This document shows positions 8,837 to 16,220 of a DNA stretch of 64,000 nt, one piece after another. Position 1 is the stretch's first letter. Each line of letters starts with the position of its first letter. The position numbers and the translations under genes were made by a program. The notes beneath the pieces are model-generated. The model made no database searches, was not told the DNA's origin, and worked only from the letters and a program-made list of their open reading frames with translations. Location: the NCBI GenBank assembly GCA_964568925.1, contig CAZMSJ010000001.1, forward strand, positions 83,284-147,283, in the 5' to 3' direction. Origin of the DNA: CAYQUL01 sp964568925. Lineage in GTDB: Bacteria; Patescibacteriota; Microgenomatia; UBA8517.

Positions 8837-9207
8837 GGGGACGTCCCGGTTTCGACGGGAAGCACGTTGACCCTAACTGCGAGCCGAGTGTGAATTATCA
8901 CTTGTAAAAACTAATTCAAAAACAAACGACAACGATAACGAAGTCGTTGCGAGTTCAGGGTACGCATACGCGTTCGCCTAAGCCGCTGTCGTAAGGAGAG
9001 GAACCTCACCACTCCCTTAACGGCATATACCCGTGTGAGGTGCCACTTCCTCTGTTGGTTAACGGAGCTGTAAGTGAAAGACAAGTAACCTTACTTTTAG
9101 CGCATTTGTGTATTTAGTTCGCTTTAAGGACATCTTTTAAATACACTACGCTTGTAGATGTTTTGGCATGTACTTTTCGGACGAGGGTTCGACTCCCTCC
9201 GTCTCCA
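8837..9207 (+). ncRNA. ssrA: tmRNA (SsrA), CCA not encoded
   Basis: The 5' end GGGGACG pairs with CGTCTCC at the 3' end (one G-U), followed by discriminator A. The 5' end continues with the conserved GGTTTCGACGGG and the 3' end has the T-arm GAGGGTTCGACTCCCTC. The tag reading frame can be traced as TCA AAA ACA AAC GAC AAC (8916 on) to TAA at 8979-8981, giving a tag that contains KTNDNDNEVV and ends SGYAYAFA. The resume codon is inferred. The ending AYAFA differs from the common ALAA. Confidence 0.93.
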
Positions 9208-9217
9208 CAGATAAAAA

Positions 9218-9251
9218 GGCGAGAGTTATTTAGAATGACTCTCGTCTTTTT
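9218..9251 (+). terminator. Rho-independent terminator after tmRNA
   Basis: CGAGAGT and ACTCTCG form a 7-bp stem with an 11-nt loop, followed by TCTTTTT. Confidence 0.75.
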
Positions 9252-9268
9252 GTGTCATACTTTCTTAT

Positions 9269-9949
9269 ATGTGGTGGATTGATTATCTCTTTCCATTCTC
9301 CTGTGTTTCTTGTCACTCCTTTGGCTCCTATGTGTGTGATGACTGTATTAAAAAAGCTGGCTATGTACCCCTTGTTTGTGCCGTGTGCCGAAAGCCAGTT
9401 GCCAAGGGTGCAACTCATATTCGATGCAAAAACGATTGGTCACCAGACTCCTCAATTGCTGTTTGGCAATATAAAGGGGTAATTAAAAAAGCAATTAAGG
9501 TAGTTAAGTATCATTTTGCTTATCAAATTGCATATATATTGGGAGGGAAGCTTGTGCATGAGCTTTCATTGTTTGATTTTCTTCCCAAAAAGGCTCTGGT
9601 TGTTCCAATTCCGATTGCTCGTTCTCGTTTTAATTCTCGTGGCTTCAATCAGTCAGAAGAAATCGCGGAGATCATATGTAAACGGAAGGGATGGCAAATG
9701 GAGTCTGACATTCTTCTACGCTCAAAAAACACCTCACCACAGGTGAAACTTCGGGCTTTTTCAAGGTCGCAGAATATACGCGGTAAATTTGCGATAAATA
9801 AGGCAAAAAAGGACTTTTTTGTAAACAATAAACTTCCAATTGTCTTATTTGATGATGTCTGGAGTACTGGATCAACTCTTTTTGAAGCAACAAGAGTGTT
9901 AAAGGAATCAGGTGCTCGTGAGGTACTTTGGATAACCTGTTGTCGCTAG
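9269..9949 (+). CDS. comFC: ComF-family phosphoribosyltransferase-like protein
   Basis: A 226-residue protein. The N-terminus has a zinc-binding pattern CxxC...CxxC (CVSC near 12-15, CDDC near 23-26, CAVC near 37-40). The C-terminal half has the type I PRTase pattern VPIPIARSRFNSRGFNQSEEIA and LFDDVWSTGSTLFEA with the PRPP-loop DDVWSTGST. ComFC is needed for natural transformation in several bacteria. Stands alone, after the tmRNA terminator and before a convergent tRNA. Confidence 0.9.
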   Translation: MWWIDYLFPFSCVSCHSFGSYVCDDCIKKAGYVPLVCAVCRKPVAKGATHIRCKNDWSPDSSIAVWQYKGVIKKAIKVVKYHFAYQIAYILGGKLVHELSLFDFLPKKALVVPIPIARSRFNSRGFNQSEEIAEIICKRKGWQMESDILLRSKNTSPQVKLRAFSRSQNIRGKFAINKAKKDFFVNNKLPIVLFDDVWSTGSTLFEATRVLKESGAREVLWITCCR

Positions 9950-9960
9950 ACAAGCACACC

Positions 9961-10045
9961 TGGCGGAGGGTACAGGGGTCGAACCTGTTAGAGCTTGCGC
10001 TCACTAGTTTTCAAGACTAGCGCATTACCGTCCTGCCCACCCTCC
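9961..10045 (-). tRNA. tRNA-Ser(UGA)
   Basis: Minus-strand class II tRNA: acceptor GGAGGGT/ACCCTCC, anticodon loop CTTGAAA (anticodon TGA), long variable arm, T-loop TTCGACC, discriminator G and an encoded CCA (revcomp of TGG at 9961-9963). The stop of comFC is 11 bp away on the other strand. Confidence 0.93.
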
Positions 10046-10118
10046 GTGGGTTCAATTATACCTGGAAAGGTTCAATTTTACGAATTTTAGTTTGGCAATC
10101 AGGACAGAGGGTCATTTT

Positions 10119-10133
10119 GACTGTATAATACCG
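10119..10133 (+). promoter_or_regulatory. -10 region of tRNA-Ser(GCU)
   Basis: The segment GACTGTATAATACC contains a TGnTATAAT-type extended -10, about 15-20 bp ahead of the tRNA 5' end. Confidence 0.5.
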
Positions 10134-10146
10134 AAGAAAAGAGAGT

Positions 10147-10231
10147 GGAGGCGTAGTCCAGTGGTCCAAGACAATGGTTTGCTAAACCATGACTCGTAAG
10201 AGTCTCGCGAGTTCGAATCTCGCCGCCTCCG
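10147..10231 (+). tRNA. tRNA-Ser(GCU)
   Basis: Acceptor GGAGGCG/CGCCTCC, anticodon stem ATGGT/ACCAT with loop TTGCTAA (anticodon GCT), variable arm GACTCgtaaGAGTC, T-arm GCGAGTTCGAATCTCGC, discriminator G. CCA is not encoded (GCAC follows). Reads AGU and AGC. Confidence 0.93.
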
Positions 10232-10280
10232 CACGAGTACTTCTTGACTTAATCTTCGGGTTTAATTAGGATTATTTTAA

Positions 10281-11024
10281 ATGGACAGAACTTATTTTGG
10301 TGGTACTTTGGGGCGGAGTCGAGGTGGTCACAATTCTTGGGAAAAAAGAATAGCAGACCCAGTTTATTATCGTAAAATTGGTTGTGTACTTCCGAATGTG
10401 TTCAGATATCCAGAACGGAATAATCCTTATTTCGCAGAATTTGTTGGCATAGTTCTTGGTGATGGAGGACTAACCAATAGCCAACTTAAAATAACACTCA
10501 ATCGAGAAAAAGATTTTGAGTATGTTTATTATGTTCAATCGCTTATTCATCGATTATTTGGATATCTTCCTTCAGTTCATGAGCGAAAAGATTCATTAGC
10601 AACAGTCTTGACTGTTAGTGGAATTAATTTTGTCAACTTCTTAAAAGAGTCGGGTTTGTTTGTAGGGAATAAGGTTTGCCAGCAAGTTGGTGTTCCATCT
10701 TGGATACAAGAAGATCTTGGGTTATCACAATTTTGTATTCGAGGGCTGATGGATACCGATGGGTGTATTTTTGAGAACAGGTATATGTCTCATGGAAGAT
10801 GGTATATATACAAAAAATTAGCATTTTCGAATCGATCAACTCCTTTACTTACATTTTTTAGAAATACTCTTGTTAAAAATGGCTTGCACCCCGTTATGTA
10901 CCAAAACAAGCAGGTTAGACTCTGTAGTGAGCGAGAAACGTTGATATATCTTGAAAAGATTGGAAGTTCAAACCCACGAGTAAATCAGTTCAAATCTTGC
11001 TATAATAGTGCCACAAGAGTTTAA
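10281..11024 (+). CDS. Free-standing LAGLIDADG homing endonuclease
   Basis: A 247-residue protein with two LAGLIDADG-type motifs: FVGIVLGDGGL (about residues 54-64) and FCIRGLMDTDGCIF (about 152-165), each with the catalytic acidic residue, as in monomeric double-motif enzymes. It is not inside an intron: complete tRNA-Ser genes flank it on both sides (GCU upstream by 49 bp, ACU downstream by 32 bp). A possible -35 TTGACT lies at about 10243. Family knowledge: such enzymes cut 12-40 bp sites and spread their own gene. The two AGY-reading tRNA-Ser genes around it are the likely, unproven, target context. Confidence 0.88.
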   Translation: MDRTYFGGTLGRSRGGHNSWEKRIADPVYYRKIGCVLPNVFRYPERNNPYFAEFVGIVLGDGGLTNSQLKITLNREKDFEYVYYVQSLIHRLFGYLPSVHERKDSLATVLTVSGINFVNFLKESGLFVGNKVCQQVGVPSWIQEDLGLSQFCIRGLMDTDGCIFENRYMSHGRWYIYKKLAFSNRSTPLLTFFRNTLVKNGLHPVMYQNKQVRLCSERETLIYLEKIGSSNPRVNQFKSCYNSATRV

Positions 11025-11056
11025 TTCTTTGTGCTTGATTATACTCATTTGTTTCT

Positions 11057-11141
11057 GGAGAAGTCCCATAGTGGCCTAGTGGAGCGGTTTACTAAACCGC
11101 CGTATCGAAAGATACCGTGGGTTCGAATCCCACCTTCTCCG
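11057..11141 (+). tRNA. tRNA-Ser with unusual ACU anticodon
   Basis: Acceptor GGAGAAG/CTTCTCC, D-stem CCA/TGG, anticodon stem GCGGT/ACCGC with loop TTACTAA (positions 34-36 are ACT), variable arm GTATCgaaaGATAC, T-arm GTGGGTTCGAATCCCAC, discriminator G, no encoded CCA. The whole fold is intact. An A34 Ser(ACU) is not the usual bacterial choice for AGY codons, and a GCU isoacceptor lies 0.9 kb upstream. Confidence 0.85.
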
Positions 11142-11184
11142 CACGGATCAACTTCATGATGTGGCCCGAACACTTCGTTTGGGA

Positions 11185-11190
11185 TATAAT
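11185..11190 (+). promoter_or_regulatory. -10 box, leaderless start
   Basis: TATAAT ends 5 nt before ATG 11196, leaving no room for a ribosome-binding site. Confidence 0.6.
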
Positions 11191-11195
11191 AGGGA

Positions 11196-11717
11196 ATGCC
11201 CGAAGGAGAGAAGACTGAAGAGACACCACGAAAAAAGCCAATTCCAGAGGAAAAGCTTTTTAGTTGGGTTGAAAAATCCCGTCCGTTTGAAAGACGTTCC
11301 CGTGATTTTTATATTTCTTTGATGTCTGTCGCTGTTCTTTTTGGCTTATTGTTCTTTGTTATCGAAGGCCCAATGCCAGTAATCTTACTCGCAGCTCTTG
11401 TCTTTTTGTTTTATGTATTAAGTACAACGGAGCCAGAGCAGGTTACCTATGAAGTGACAAACAAAGGTATTCGAATGGCTGGACGGCTAACTGAATGGAG
11501 TAAGATGGGTCGTTTCTGGTTTACCGATCGGTTAAGTCACCGATTATTAATCATTGAAACATCGGTCATTCCAGGAAGACTTGAACTAGTGATTAATAGT
11601 GAAATTGAAGGACAGCTTGAAAAGATTTTGTCTGACTATTTAGTTAATGAGGAAGTGCCCCCAAGTTTCTTTGACAAAGCTGCCAGTTGGGCAAGCATGC
11701 GTCTTCCTCAAAAGTAA
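11196..11717 (+). CDS. Membrane protein of unknown function, two helices
   Basis: A 173-residue protein: acidic/basic N-terminal 45 residues with an SWVEKSRPFERRSRDFY motif, two close membrane helices (about 48-64 and 66-84), and a soluble C-terminal domain (YEVTNKGIRMAGRLTEWSKMGRFWF) of about 85 residues reminiscent of PH-like membrane-attached domains. I do not recognise a named family. Leaderless; tRNA genes on both sides. Confidence 0.75.
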   Translation: MPEGEKTEETPRKKPIPEEKLFSWVEKSRPFERRSRDFYISLMSVAVLFGLLFFVIEGPMPVILLAALVFLFYVLSTTEPEQVTYEVTNKGIRMAGRLTEWSKMGRFWFTDRLSHRLLIIETSVIPGRLELVINSEIEGQLEKILSDYLVNEEVPPSFFDKAASWASMRLPQK

Positions 11718-11735
11718 TTGTTGTACAACAAATTT

Positions 11736-11810
11736 GTTCTCGTAGCTCAATGGATAGAGTAGCGGCTTGCGGAGCCGTTGATCCCAGTTCGAATCTGGGC
11801 GGGAACACCA
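11736..11810 (+). tRNA. tRNA-Arg(GCG)
   Basis: Acceptor GTTCTCG/CGGGAAC, D-arm GCTCAATGGATAGAGT, anticodon stem GCGGC/GCCGT with loop TTGCGGA (anticodon GCG), T-arm CCCAGTTCGAATCTGGG, discriminator A, encoded CCA. A20 in the D-loop fits arginine identity. Most bacteria use ACG with inosine for CGU/CGC, so GCG is notable. Confidence 0.9.
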
Positions 11811-11817
11811 TGTGACT

Positions 11818-11901
11818 GGAGGGTTGTCCGAGCGGTTCAAGGAGCTGGTTTCGAAAACCAGTGGACGCAAGTCCTCACAGGTTCGAATCCTGTACCCTCC
11901 G
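11818..11901 (+). tRNA. tRNA-Ser(CGA)
   Basis: Acceptor GGAGGGT/ACCCTCC, anticodon stem CTGGT/ACCAG with loop TTCGAAA (anticodon CGA), long variable arm, T-arm ACAGGTTCGAATCCTGT, discriminator G, no encoded CCA. Seven bases after tRNA-Arg(GCG), so probably co-transcribed. Confidence 0.92.
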
Positions 11902-11986
11902 CAGACACCTCGCCACAAATATTGACAGTTTTGTTTATAATCCTTCATTAAGAGAAGCAAATTTTTTGCTATAGTGACATTTACGT

Positions 11987-12676
11987 ATGTTTTCAACAAT
12001 TTTTGAACAAATTATCGTTCTACTGAAACAATTTTCTCAAGTGTTGCCACTTCCGTGGTTCACTTTTATTGGAGCGTTTACTGAAGAGGTGATTGCTCCA
12101 ATCCCTTCACCACTTGTTATGACACTAACTGGGTCTTTAGCTGCTTCGGCAGGTGCTCTTTGGCCATATTTAATTCTCCTTTCGGTCCTCGGTGCTTTAG
12201 GAAAAACACTTGGGAGCTATCTTATCTATGTAATTGCCGATAAGGCGGAAGATGTTTTGTTAGGACGATTTGGCCGTTTTATTGGGGTATCTCATAAACA
12301 AGTAGAGGTAATAGGGAAGCACCTGAATAAAGGTTGGAAAGATGATGTGGTGATCTTTGTGTTACGTGCCATTCCGATTATCCCAACCGCACCTGTTTCA
12401 ATCGTTTGTGGCTTAATTAAGTTAAATCTACGAACCTATTTAGTATCAACCTTTTTAGGTACGGTAGTCCGTAACCTTTTCTATATCTATTTAGGGTTCA
12501 CTAGTGTCAATGCAATTGAGGCCATCAATAATGATATAGATGGAGTTGAAAAATTTGGATATCTTATTCTTCTGGGTTTGCTTGTCGCTGGAGTTGTCTA
12601 TGTTTTGTACCACAGAAAAAATGACACAGGATTAAAGTTTCTTGAAAAGAAACCTACACATACGAAAGAAGAATAA
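11987..12676 (+). CDS. DedA-family (VTT domain) membrane protein
   Basis: A 229-residue polytopic protein with the DedA/SNARE-associated pattern: FTEEVIAPIPSPLVMTLTG near residue 28, GSLAASAGALWPY, GKTLGSYLIYVIADK, and LRAIPIIPTAPVSIVCGLIKLNLRTY near 125. Family members flip or transport lipid carriers and support membrane homeostasis. Start ATG at 11987 follows a TTGCTATAGT-like -10. Confidence 0.88.
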   Translation: MFSTIFEQIIVLLKQFSQVLPLPWFTFIGAFTEEVIAPIPSPLVMTLTGSLAASAGALWPYLILLSVLGALGKTLGSYLIYVIADKAEDVLLGRFGRFIGVSHKQVEVIGKHLNKGWKDDVVIFVLRAIPIIPTAPVSIVCGLIKLNLRTYLVSTFLGTVVRNLFYIYLGFTSVNAIEAINNDIDGVEKFGYLILLGLLVAGVVYVLYHRKNDTGLKFLEKKPTHTKEE

Positions 12677-12703
12677 GTGTACGTAACCCTTGTGTATACA
12701 AAT

Positions 12704-13090
12704 ATGAAAAACCTCAATATCGTGATATCTCAAACAGTTAAATATATAGAGAAATTTTTAGCAGTGATTGTAATTATCGCTGTGATTTTTTACATTTTGA
12801 ATAGCTTTGTCTTTTTCGTACAAGCAGATTGGCAGACAAAAGAAGTGTTTTACGAGCTCATTTATCGCGCATTGTTGGTCACAATTGGGCTAGAGCTCTC
12901 ACGAATGTTAGTAACCCACAACTTCATGTCAATATTAGAATTACTAGCCTTTGTCGTTGCAAGAAAAATGCTTAAGCCAGAACTTACTTCTCTTGATGTA
13001 TTCCTTGGTGTTGTTTCTTTTACCGTCATACTAATTGCAAATCGATATCTGGTACTTTCAGATAAAGGGAAGAGTACTGACTCTCTTTAA
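12704..13090 (+). CDS. PsiE-like small membrane protein
   Basis: A 128-residue protein starting at ATG 12704, since TGTGTATACAAAT just ahead is a plausible extended -10; a GTG at 12677 would put the start upstream of it. Four hydrophobic segments. The middle part (LIYRALLVTIGLELSRMLVTHNFMSILELLAFVVARKML) resembles the PsiE-like pattern of a conserved E and an AxxRK after the third helix. Family role (phosphate-starvation-inducible) is not established here. Confidence 0.65.
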   Translation: MKNLNIVISQTVKYIEKFLAVIVIIAVIFYILNSFVFFVQADWQTKEVFYELIYRALLVTIGLELSRMLVTHNFMSILELLAFVVARKMLKPELTSLDVFLGVVSFTVILIANRYLVLSDKGKSTDSL

Positions 13091-13158
13091 GGAGAGAACG
13101 AGTATTTATTGTCTAATACCACTTGTTAACGTAGTGTTTTCTTTTGTAGAATTGCTTC

Positions 13159-13575
13159 ATGGGAATTAATTACACAGCAGTACTTATTGCAACCGTTGCT
13201 CAGTTTATTGCAGGTGCTATCTGGTATGGTCCGCTCTTTGGTCGTTTGTGGGGAAAAATTCATGGCTTTGATAAGCTTCCAAAGGCAGTTCAAGCAAAGA
13301 TGGTTAAGGAAATGGGTCCTTTTTATGCCATTCAGTTTGTAGTTACCGTGCTAACTTCACTCGCATTGTTTATTTTGGTTGAACTCCTTCCAGAATTTAG
13401 TCCGTTTATGATTGCTCTCCTTATTTGGATTGGTTTTGTCGTTCCAGCAAACGTAAGTGCTGTTATTTTTGGAGGAACTGAAGGGAAGTGGGTAACTAAG
13501 AAAATAGCTGTTATGGCTGGTGCAACATTTGTCTGTTTAGTTTCTGGTGCGTTTGTTTTCTCCCTCTTCGCTTAA
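13159..13575 (+). CDS. DUF1761-family membrane protein
   Basis: A 138-residue protein with four membrane helices. N-terminal INYTAVLIATVAQFIAGAIWYGPLFGRLW is the DUF1761 hallmark (WYGPLFGkxW), and the centre has MGPFYAIQFVVTVLTSLALFIL. Stand-alone; function unknown. Confidence 0.85.
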   Translation: MGINYTAVLIATVAQFIAGAIWYGPLFGRLWGKIHGFDKLPKAVQAKMVKEMGPFYAIQFVVTVLTSLALFILVELLPEFSPFMIALLIWIGFVVPANVSAVIFGGTEGKWVTKKIAVMAGATFVCLVSGAFVFSLFA

Positions 13576-13610
13576 AAAATCCTTACGTAGAGAAAGTTAC
13601 GTAAATGAGG

Positions 13611-13616
13611 TATAAT
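13611..13616 (+). promoter_or_regulatory. -10 box, leaderless start for Nudix gene
   Basis: TATAAT ends 6 nt before ATG 13623; an in-frame ATG at 13605 lies upstream of the expected transcript start and is excluded. Confidence 0.6.
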
Positions 13617-13622
13617 ATCCCC

Positions 13623-14111
13623 ATGGCAAAAGAAGAATTGGTAATGGTTTCAGCGGCAGTTGTGTTCAAAAAGCACGACAATGACCCAACAAAGTGGTTT
13701 ATTATCAGTAACAACGACGAGGATGGCTGGGAAATTCCTAAAACCGTTGTCCGCCGTGGAGAGTCTTCAGTTCGTGCTTCAATCCGTATTACAAGTGAAC
13801 AAGCTGGTATGAGAACTCGTGTTTTAGAAGAAGTGGGTCGTGGATCTGGTGCAACAAAGCTTAACAATCGACCAGTTACTCAGAAGTTTTTGTACTACCT
13901 CATGAATTGTAAAGACGGTGGAGAAATCATTGGGTTTAACAAATTTGATTGGGTAGAGTACAAAACATTAGTAAAAAGACTCACAAACAAGCGAGATTTG
14001 GCTATGGTTGCAAAGGCAAAAGATCTCTTGAAAGAACTTGAGCAAAAGAAAGATATTCGTACAGACGAAGAAATCGACGAAATAGAAGAAGACGTGGAAG
14101 ACATGGTATAA
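13623..14111 (+). CDS. Nudix-fold protein with eroded Nudix box
   Basis: A 162-residue protein. Nudix fold landmarks are present (VSAAVVFKK, WFIISNNDEDGWEIPKTVVRRGES), but the catalytic helix reads RITSEQAG where REUxEExG is expected, so the metal-binding glutamates are largely lost and hydrolysis is doubtful. The C-terminal 40 residues are strongly acidic (EEIDEIEEDVEDM). tRNA-Ser(GGA) begins 5 bp past the stop. Confidence 0.75.
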   Translation: MAKEELVMVSAAVVFKKHDNDPTKWFIISNNDEDGWEIPKTVVRRGESSVRASIRITSEQAGMRTRVLEEVGRGSGATKLNNRPVTQKFLYYLMNCKDGGEIIGFNKFDWVEYKTLVKRLTNKRDLAMVAKAKDLLKELEQKKDIRTDEEIDEIEEDVEDMV

Positions 14112-14115
14112 CCCA

Positions 14116-14201
14116 GGAGGAGTCGGATAGTGGCCTATTCCACGCGATTGGAAATCGCGGAGCGAAAGCTCTCGTGGGTTCAAATCCCACCTCCTCCGCC
14201 A
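14116..14201 (+). tRNA. tRNA-Ser(GGA)
   Basis: Acceptor GGAGGAG/CTCCTCC, anticodon stem CGCGA/TCGCG with loop TTGGAAA (anticodon GGA), variable arm GAGCgaaaGCTC, T-arm GTGGGTTCAAATCCCAC, discriminator G, encoded CCA. Completes a cluster that reads all six serine codons. Confidence 0.93.
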
Positions 14202-14280
14202 GTTTATTGCTTCATAAATTGACTTCAGAACTACACATCCCTATACTCCGCTAATCGTTTTATTTCTTTCGAGGTGACTG

Positions 14281-14562
14281 ATGAGTACCCACATGCAGAC
14301 ATTAGTAGACTTGTTGTATTACATGGATAAGGTTATCCAAATCAGTTTTTTGTATAACGGAACTCAAGTGAACGTTATTGCAAAAGTTGTGGCTGTTGTC
14401 TCTGGGGCCGAACATTATGAATTGCATCTCTCTTTGCCAGAGTTTGATGGAAGACAGATTCGCTTTCTGAAAGCAGTAGAGTCTACAAACACACTAGAGC
14501 TTGTTCCCAAAAGCTGGGATCCTACTGAGCAGTGCAGTTTTGTTTGCCATATTCGCTTTTGA
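14281..14562 (+). CDS. Hypothetical 93-aa protein
   Basis: Start fixed by the Shine-Dalgarno-like GAGGTG 5 nt before ATG. Mixed alpha/beta, no signal peptide or membrane helix. The centre (VSGAEHYELHLSLPEFDGRQIRFLKAVES) looks beta-rich. Not recognised. It has its own terminator right behind, so it is a single-gene unit. Confidence 0.6.
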   Translation: MSTHMQTLVDLLYYMDKVIQISFLYNGTQVNVIAKVVAVVSGAEHYELHLSLPEFDGRQIRFLKAVESTNTLELVPKSWDPTEQCSFVCHIRF

Positions 14563-14581
14563 AGATAATAGTGATTGAAGT

Positions 14582-14610
14582 AAATGCCCTGATATGCTCA
14601 GGGCATTTTT
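14582..14610 (+). terminator. Rho-independent terminator
   Basis: Perfect stem AAATGCCCTGA/TCAGGGCATTT with a short loop, ending in TTTTT. Confidence 0.8.
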
Positions 14611-14652
14611 GTGGCTGTTTGTTTTGGTTTGTTGTGATACAAATAGAAATAA

Positions 14653-16137
14653 ATGGCTGAGAGAGAAGGACGATCAGAGTATTCTCCGGTGTATCTTGAG
14701 CGAGAGCCACTCCAAGATCATTGCGGTGTCGTCGCCGCTTTTTGCCCAGAAGGTACTCCTTTTTTTGTCTCAGGTGTTGCAGGTCTTCAAAAAATACAAA
14801 CTCGTGGATACGATGGCGCTGGGGTGTGTATGGTGTCCCGAGATGGAGATATTGATACATACAAAAACACGGGGGTGATTAGCCAGGTGTTTACCAAAGA
14901 GGTGGTACAACGATTCAAAGAACAGGAAGGTAAAACCTGGTTGTTTCAAACACGGTACGGGACAAGTGGAGCGTCAGCCTTTGATAATGTTCAACCAATT
15001 ATTCGGAATCACTTGTCAGGAGAGTCATTTGCGTTTGTTCACAATGGACAGTTTGCAAATGAAACCGTTGTTTTTGGAGCTGACAGTGATAGCGTTCGTT
15101 TTGCAGATACCTTGGCGCAGTCTTGTGGAGAAACATGGGACGAGCGAATTCTTTCATTACATAACCAATCATCCGGCGCATGGTCAGCCTGCATTGCAAC
15201 TGAGAATGAGTTGTTTCTTTTGCGAGATAGATTTGGCATTCGTCCACTTTCTTTCGGAATGAAAATGGATAGGAACGACAAGAGTGTATGGGTAGTTGCA
15301 AGTGAAACTGCTGCACTTAACGTAATGGGGGTAACATCTATTCGTGAAGTTCTTCCTGGTTCAGTTATTAAACTTGATGAGAAAGGTATGCATATTATCC
15401 AAACACCGGACACGGTGGATCAGGATAAGGCTGCTTGTATTTTTGAGAATATATATCTTGCGAATGGAAATAGTGCAGTTCATGCAACGAGAGAGACTGA
15501 TCTAGAGATCCAAGAATCATTGTCAGTGACACAGTTTCGTAGGCAGTGTGGAAGACTCTTGGCACAAGAGGAACTGCTTGATATGCCACATCTTGTTGAT
15601 TACGCCATTGGGGTCCCTGGGACCGGTATCGCAGGAGGGAGGGAGTATGCAGAGTATGTCGGTGTTCCATACATACAGGCAATATCAGATGTTCGTCCTC
15701 CAGAGACAGATGCACGTACCTTTATGACACCTGATATCAATCAAATTCCACAAAAAATACGAGACCATTTTTATTTTGAAAAAAATTATTTAGCAGGAAT
15801 GCGAGTTGTCTTAGTTGATGATTCAATGGTTCGGGGGAACATCACGAAAGGAATTATTCGAATGCTTAAGGAGGAGTGTGGTGTTCAATCAGTACATATT
15901 CGTATCTTGTGTCCACCGATTGATAAACCATGTTATTTGGGAATTAATACAAGAAGCCCGAAAGAGCTTATTGCATACAGAAACGATAATGACATTGAAA
16001 AAATCAGAGAAGAAATTGGAGCTGATTCACTTTCATTTTTATCTGACACGGCAGTTATTCGAGCCACTGATTCTCATGGTGGTTTTTGCCTCGGGTGTAT
16101 GGCACACCACAACCCACCAACGGGGCCTCATTCTTGA
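14653..16137 (+). CDS. purF: Amidophosphoribosyltransferase (PurF)
   Basis: A 494-residue protein. The N-terminal nucleophile is Cys24 in DHCGVVAAF, after a 23-residue propeptide that must be cut off, as in Bacillus-type PurF. Glutaminase residues RYGTSG and HNGQFAN follow. The PRTase PRPP loop is VVLVDDSMVRGNITKGI. CIFENIY, a Cys in the PCYLGIN region and FCLGC match the four cysteine ligands of the 4Fe-4S form. It makes phosphoribosylamine from PRPP and glutamine, the first step of purine synthesis. No other purine gene is in the window. Confidence 0.92.
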   Translation: MAEREGRSEYSPVYLEREPLQDHCGVVAAFCPEGTPFFVSGVAGLQKIQTRGYDGAGVCMVSRDGDIDTYKNTGVISQVFTKEVVQRFKEQEGKTWLFQTRYGTSGASAFDNVQPIIRNHLSGESFAFVHNGQFANETVVFGADSDSVRFADTLAQSCGETWDERILSLHNQSSGAWSACIATENELFLLRDRFGIRPLSFGMKMDRNDKSVWVVASETAALNVMGVTSIREVLPGSVIKLDEKGMHIIQTPDTVDQDKAACIFENIYLANGNSAVHATRETDLEIQESLSVTQFRRQCGRLLAQEELLDMPHLVDYAIGVPGTGIAGGREYAEYVGVPYIQAISDVRPPETDARTFMTPDINQIPQKIRDHFYFEKNYLAGMRVVLVDDSMVRGNITKGIIRMLKEECGVQSVHIRILCPPIDKPCYLGINTRSPKELIAYRNDNDIEKIREEIGADSLSFLSDTAVIRATDSHGGFCLGCMAHHNPPTGPHS

Positions 16138-16220
16138 TTGTAGATACGTCTCATAGTACAATATCCGTGTTTGTTTCCTCCTGCTTCGTACGTAATTTAA
16201 AAAAAGGAGTACGTGTTCAC

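Noticed and set aside
14999..15715. Long minus-strand open frames opposite purF
   Set aside because: They mirror codon structure of purF, lack start signals and show no recognisable protein pattern.
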